Positions 63,052 through 64,000 of a stretch of 64,000 nt of DNA are shown here, piece after piece (the stretch's first letter is position 1; each line of letters begins with the position of its first letter). Under the pieces are notes generated by a model that saw nothing but the letters and a program-made list of their open reading frames with translations, was not told the origin of the DNA and did no database searches. Where the stretch lies: positions 39,114,173-39,178,172 of the forward strand of contig OX031070.1 in the NCBI GenBank assembly GCA_943736015.1, written 5' to 3'. This stretch comes from Tridacna crocea. Its lineage: Eukaryota > Mollusca > Bivalvia > Cardiida > Cardiidae. Both the position numbers and the translations under genes were made by a program.

Positions 63052-64000
63052 TGAGGAACAAGAGGGCCATGATGGCCCTGTATGGCTCCACTGGCTGATA
63101 AGTAATACTAGCAAAACAATACAATATTTGACCAATTTTTTTCAAACTTGAGGACATACATTTTTTTTTCTAAAAAATCCTACAAGAAAGTTATGACCCC
63201 TGTGCATAGCCAGTTTTGACTGCAAAGCTGTAATTACTTGAATCCTGGTGTAGGTGCACAAAATGAAGCCCCATACCAAATAATACATGTCAAGTATGAG
63301 TGATTATAAAAAGAAGATTTTCAATGTTTTCCTAATAAAAGGCCCAGTAAAACATGAGACCCATGAGACAGGGCTAAATTTAGTAGCCCTAGTCTTTATT
63401 ATGGTTAGTAACAAGATTATTTGTAAATTTTTCACAAAGGCCTATGTAAAATGTGTGACCCCTGGTGGGGGACAAACTTGACCCCAAGGCTATAACTTGG
63501 GCCCTTCTGGTTGAGAGACTCACTAGATAAAGCTACATGCAAAATGTGGTAGTCCTAGGCCTGTGGCTAGGTACAAGTAGAATGTTAAAGTTTTCCCAAT
63601 ATGAACCCTGTAATACTTGTGACCTCCAGGACAGGGCCAAATTTAATCCCAGGGCTATAATTTGGGCATCCTTGGTAGACAACCACTTGATAAAGGTAGA
63701 CACCAAATTAAGTAGCCCAAGGCCTTATGGCTTGGTAGGAGAAGATTTTTACAGTTTTGCCTATATAAACCCATATAAAAATTGCAACCCCGGAGACCAG
63801 GCCAAATTTGACCCTAGGGCTATAATTTAGGCACTCTTGATAGACAACCACATGATGAACATGCATGCAATATTTGGTAGCCCAAGGCCCTATGGTTAGG
63901 TACCAGAAGGATTTTAAAGTTTTCCACATAAAAGCCCAAATAAAACTTGTGACCCCCGCATTATCTCCAGCTAGATAGCACTCTACAAATGCTCATGTAT
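63052..64000. repeat. 165-bp tandem repeat element, runs off the window
   Basis: Starts near AGAGGGCCATGATGGCCCT. GGCTATAA recurs at 63488, 63653 and 63818 (165 bp apart), each with a TTGTGACC-like block and a CCAAGGCC-like block. The arrangement resembles the tandem core of bivalve 'pearl' elements, which have repeats of about this size; assignment is tentative. Open frames across it are not conserved between units. Confidence 0.75.

Noticed and set aside
63537..63830. 97-codon open frame at the right edge
   Set aside because: Lies in the 165-bp tandem repeat, and units do not keep the same frame.

Overview
The window is eukaryotic genomic DNA, AT-rich and dominated by short interspersed repeats. 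Small phase-consistent exons with GT/AG borders belong to conserved animal genes. The repeats (tRNA-headed SINEs, 'gggggtatactgg' repeats, 'gatcagcctgcgcag' repeats, an 'agagggccatgatggccct' repeat followed by 165-bp tandem units) look like those I associate with bivalve molluscs. A marine clam is my best guess; this is an inference from repeat style, not from a search.

Genes, left to right. (1) 633-8344, + strand: the last eight exons of SMG6, the nonsense-mediated decay endonuclease, with the whole PIN nuclease domain and all three catalytic Asp motifs; the 5' part lies left of the window. (2) 16731-19205, - strand: a three-exon gene for a 185-residue Pro/Tyr/Trp-rich protein I do not recognise. 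(3) 19689-23587, + strand: a four-exon gene for a 164-residue Trp/Pro/Tyr-rich protein I do not recognise. Genes 2 and 3 are divergent, with 483 bp between their start codons and an RFX X-box-like site in the gap, so a shared ciliary-type promoter is possible. (4) 29726-47931, - strand: six exons that join in phase to a 509-codon RABGEF1 (Rabex-5) reading frame with A20 zinc finger, helical bundle, VPS9 Rab5-GEF domain and C-terminal coiled coil. I found no convincing coding gene from 48 kb to the right end.

The outstanding feature is a repeat family, called PH (palindrome hairpin) elements here. By hand I count roughly 60 full-length copies of about 228 bp plus some 45 deleted or decayed pieces, about a third of the window. 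Each full copy is bounded by TTAA, has about 14-bp terminal inverted repeats (CCC[A/T]TTACCACAC type) and carries in its middle a 67-nt near-perfect palindrome that would fold into a 33-bp hairpin with a one-base loop. Two filled/empty site pairs within the window show insertion with TTAA duplication, which points to piggyBac-type mobilisation of non-autonomous elements (MITEs). Both hairpin arms and termini change together between subfamilies (A, A2, B, C), and many copies are chained end to end sharing one TTAA. Strand '+' for PH copies means the CCC[A/T]TTACC...ACTTTTGACG half is on the left.

Other repeats: a second TTAA-bounded family of 546 bp, four foldback hairpins, tRNA-derived SINEs (one nest is four insertions deep inside a RABGEF1 intron), a minisatellite that repeats a RABGEF1 splice-donor sequence, a 166-bp tandem array containing PH terminal sequence, and a 165-bp tandem array at the right edge. 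No rRNA, CRISPR or prokaryotic-type feature is present.
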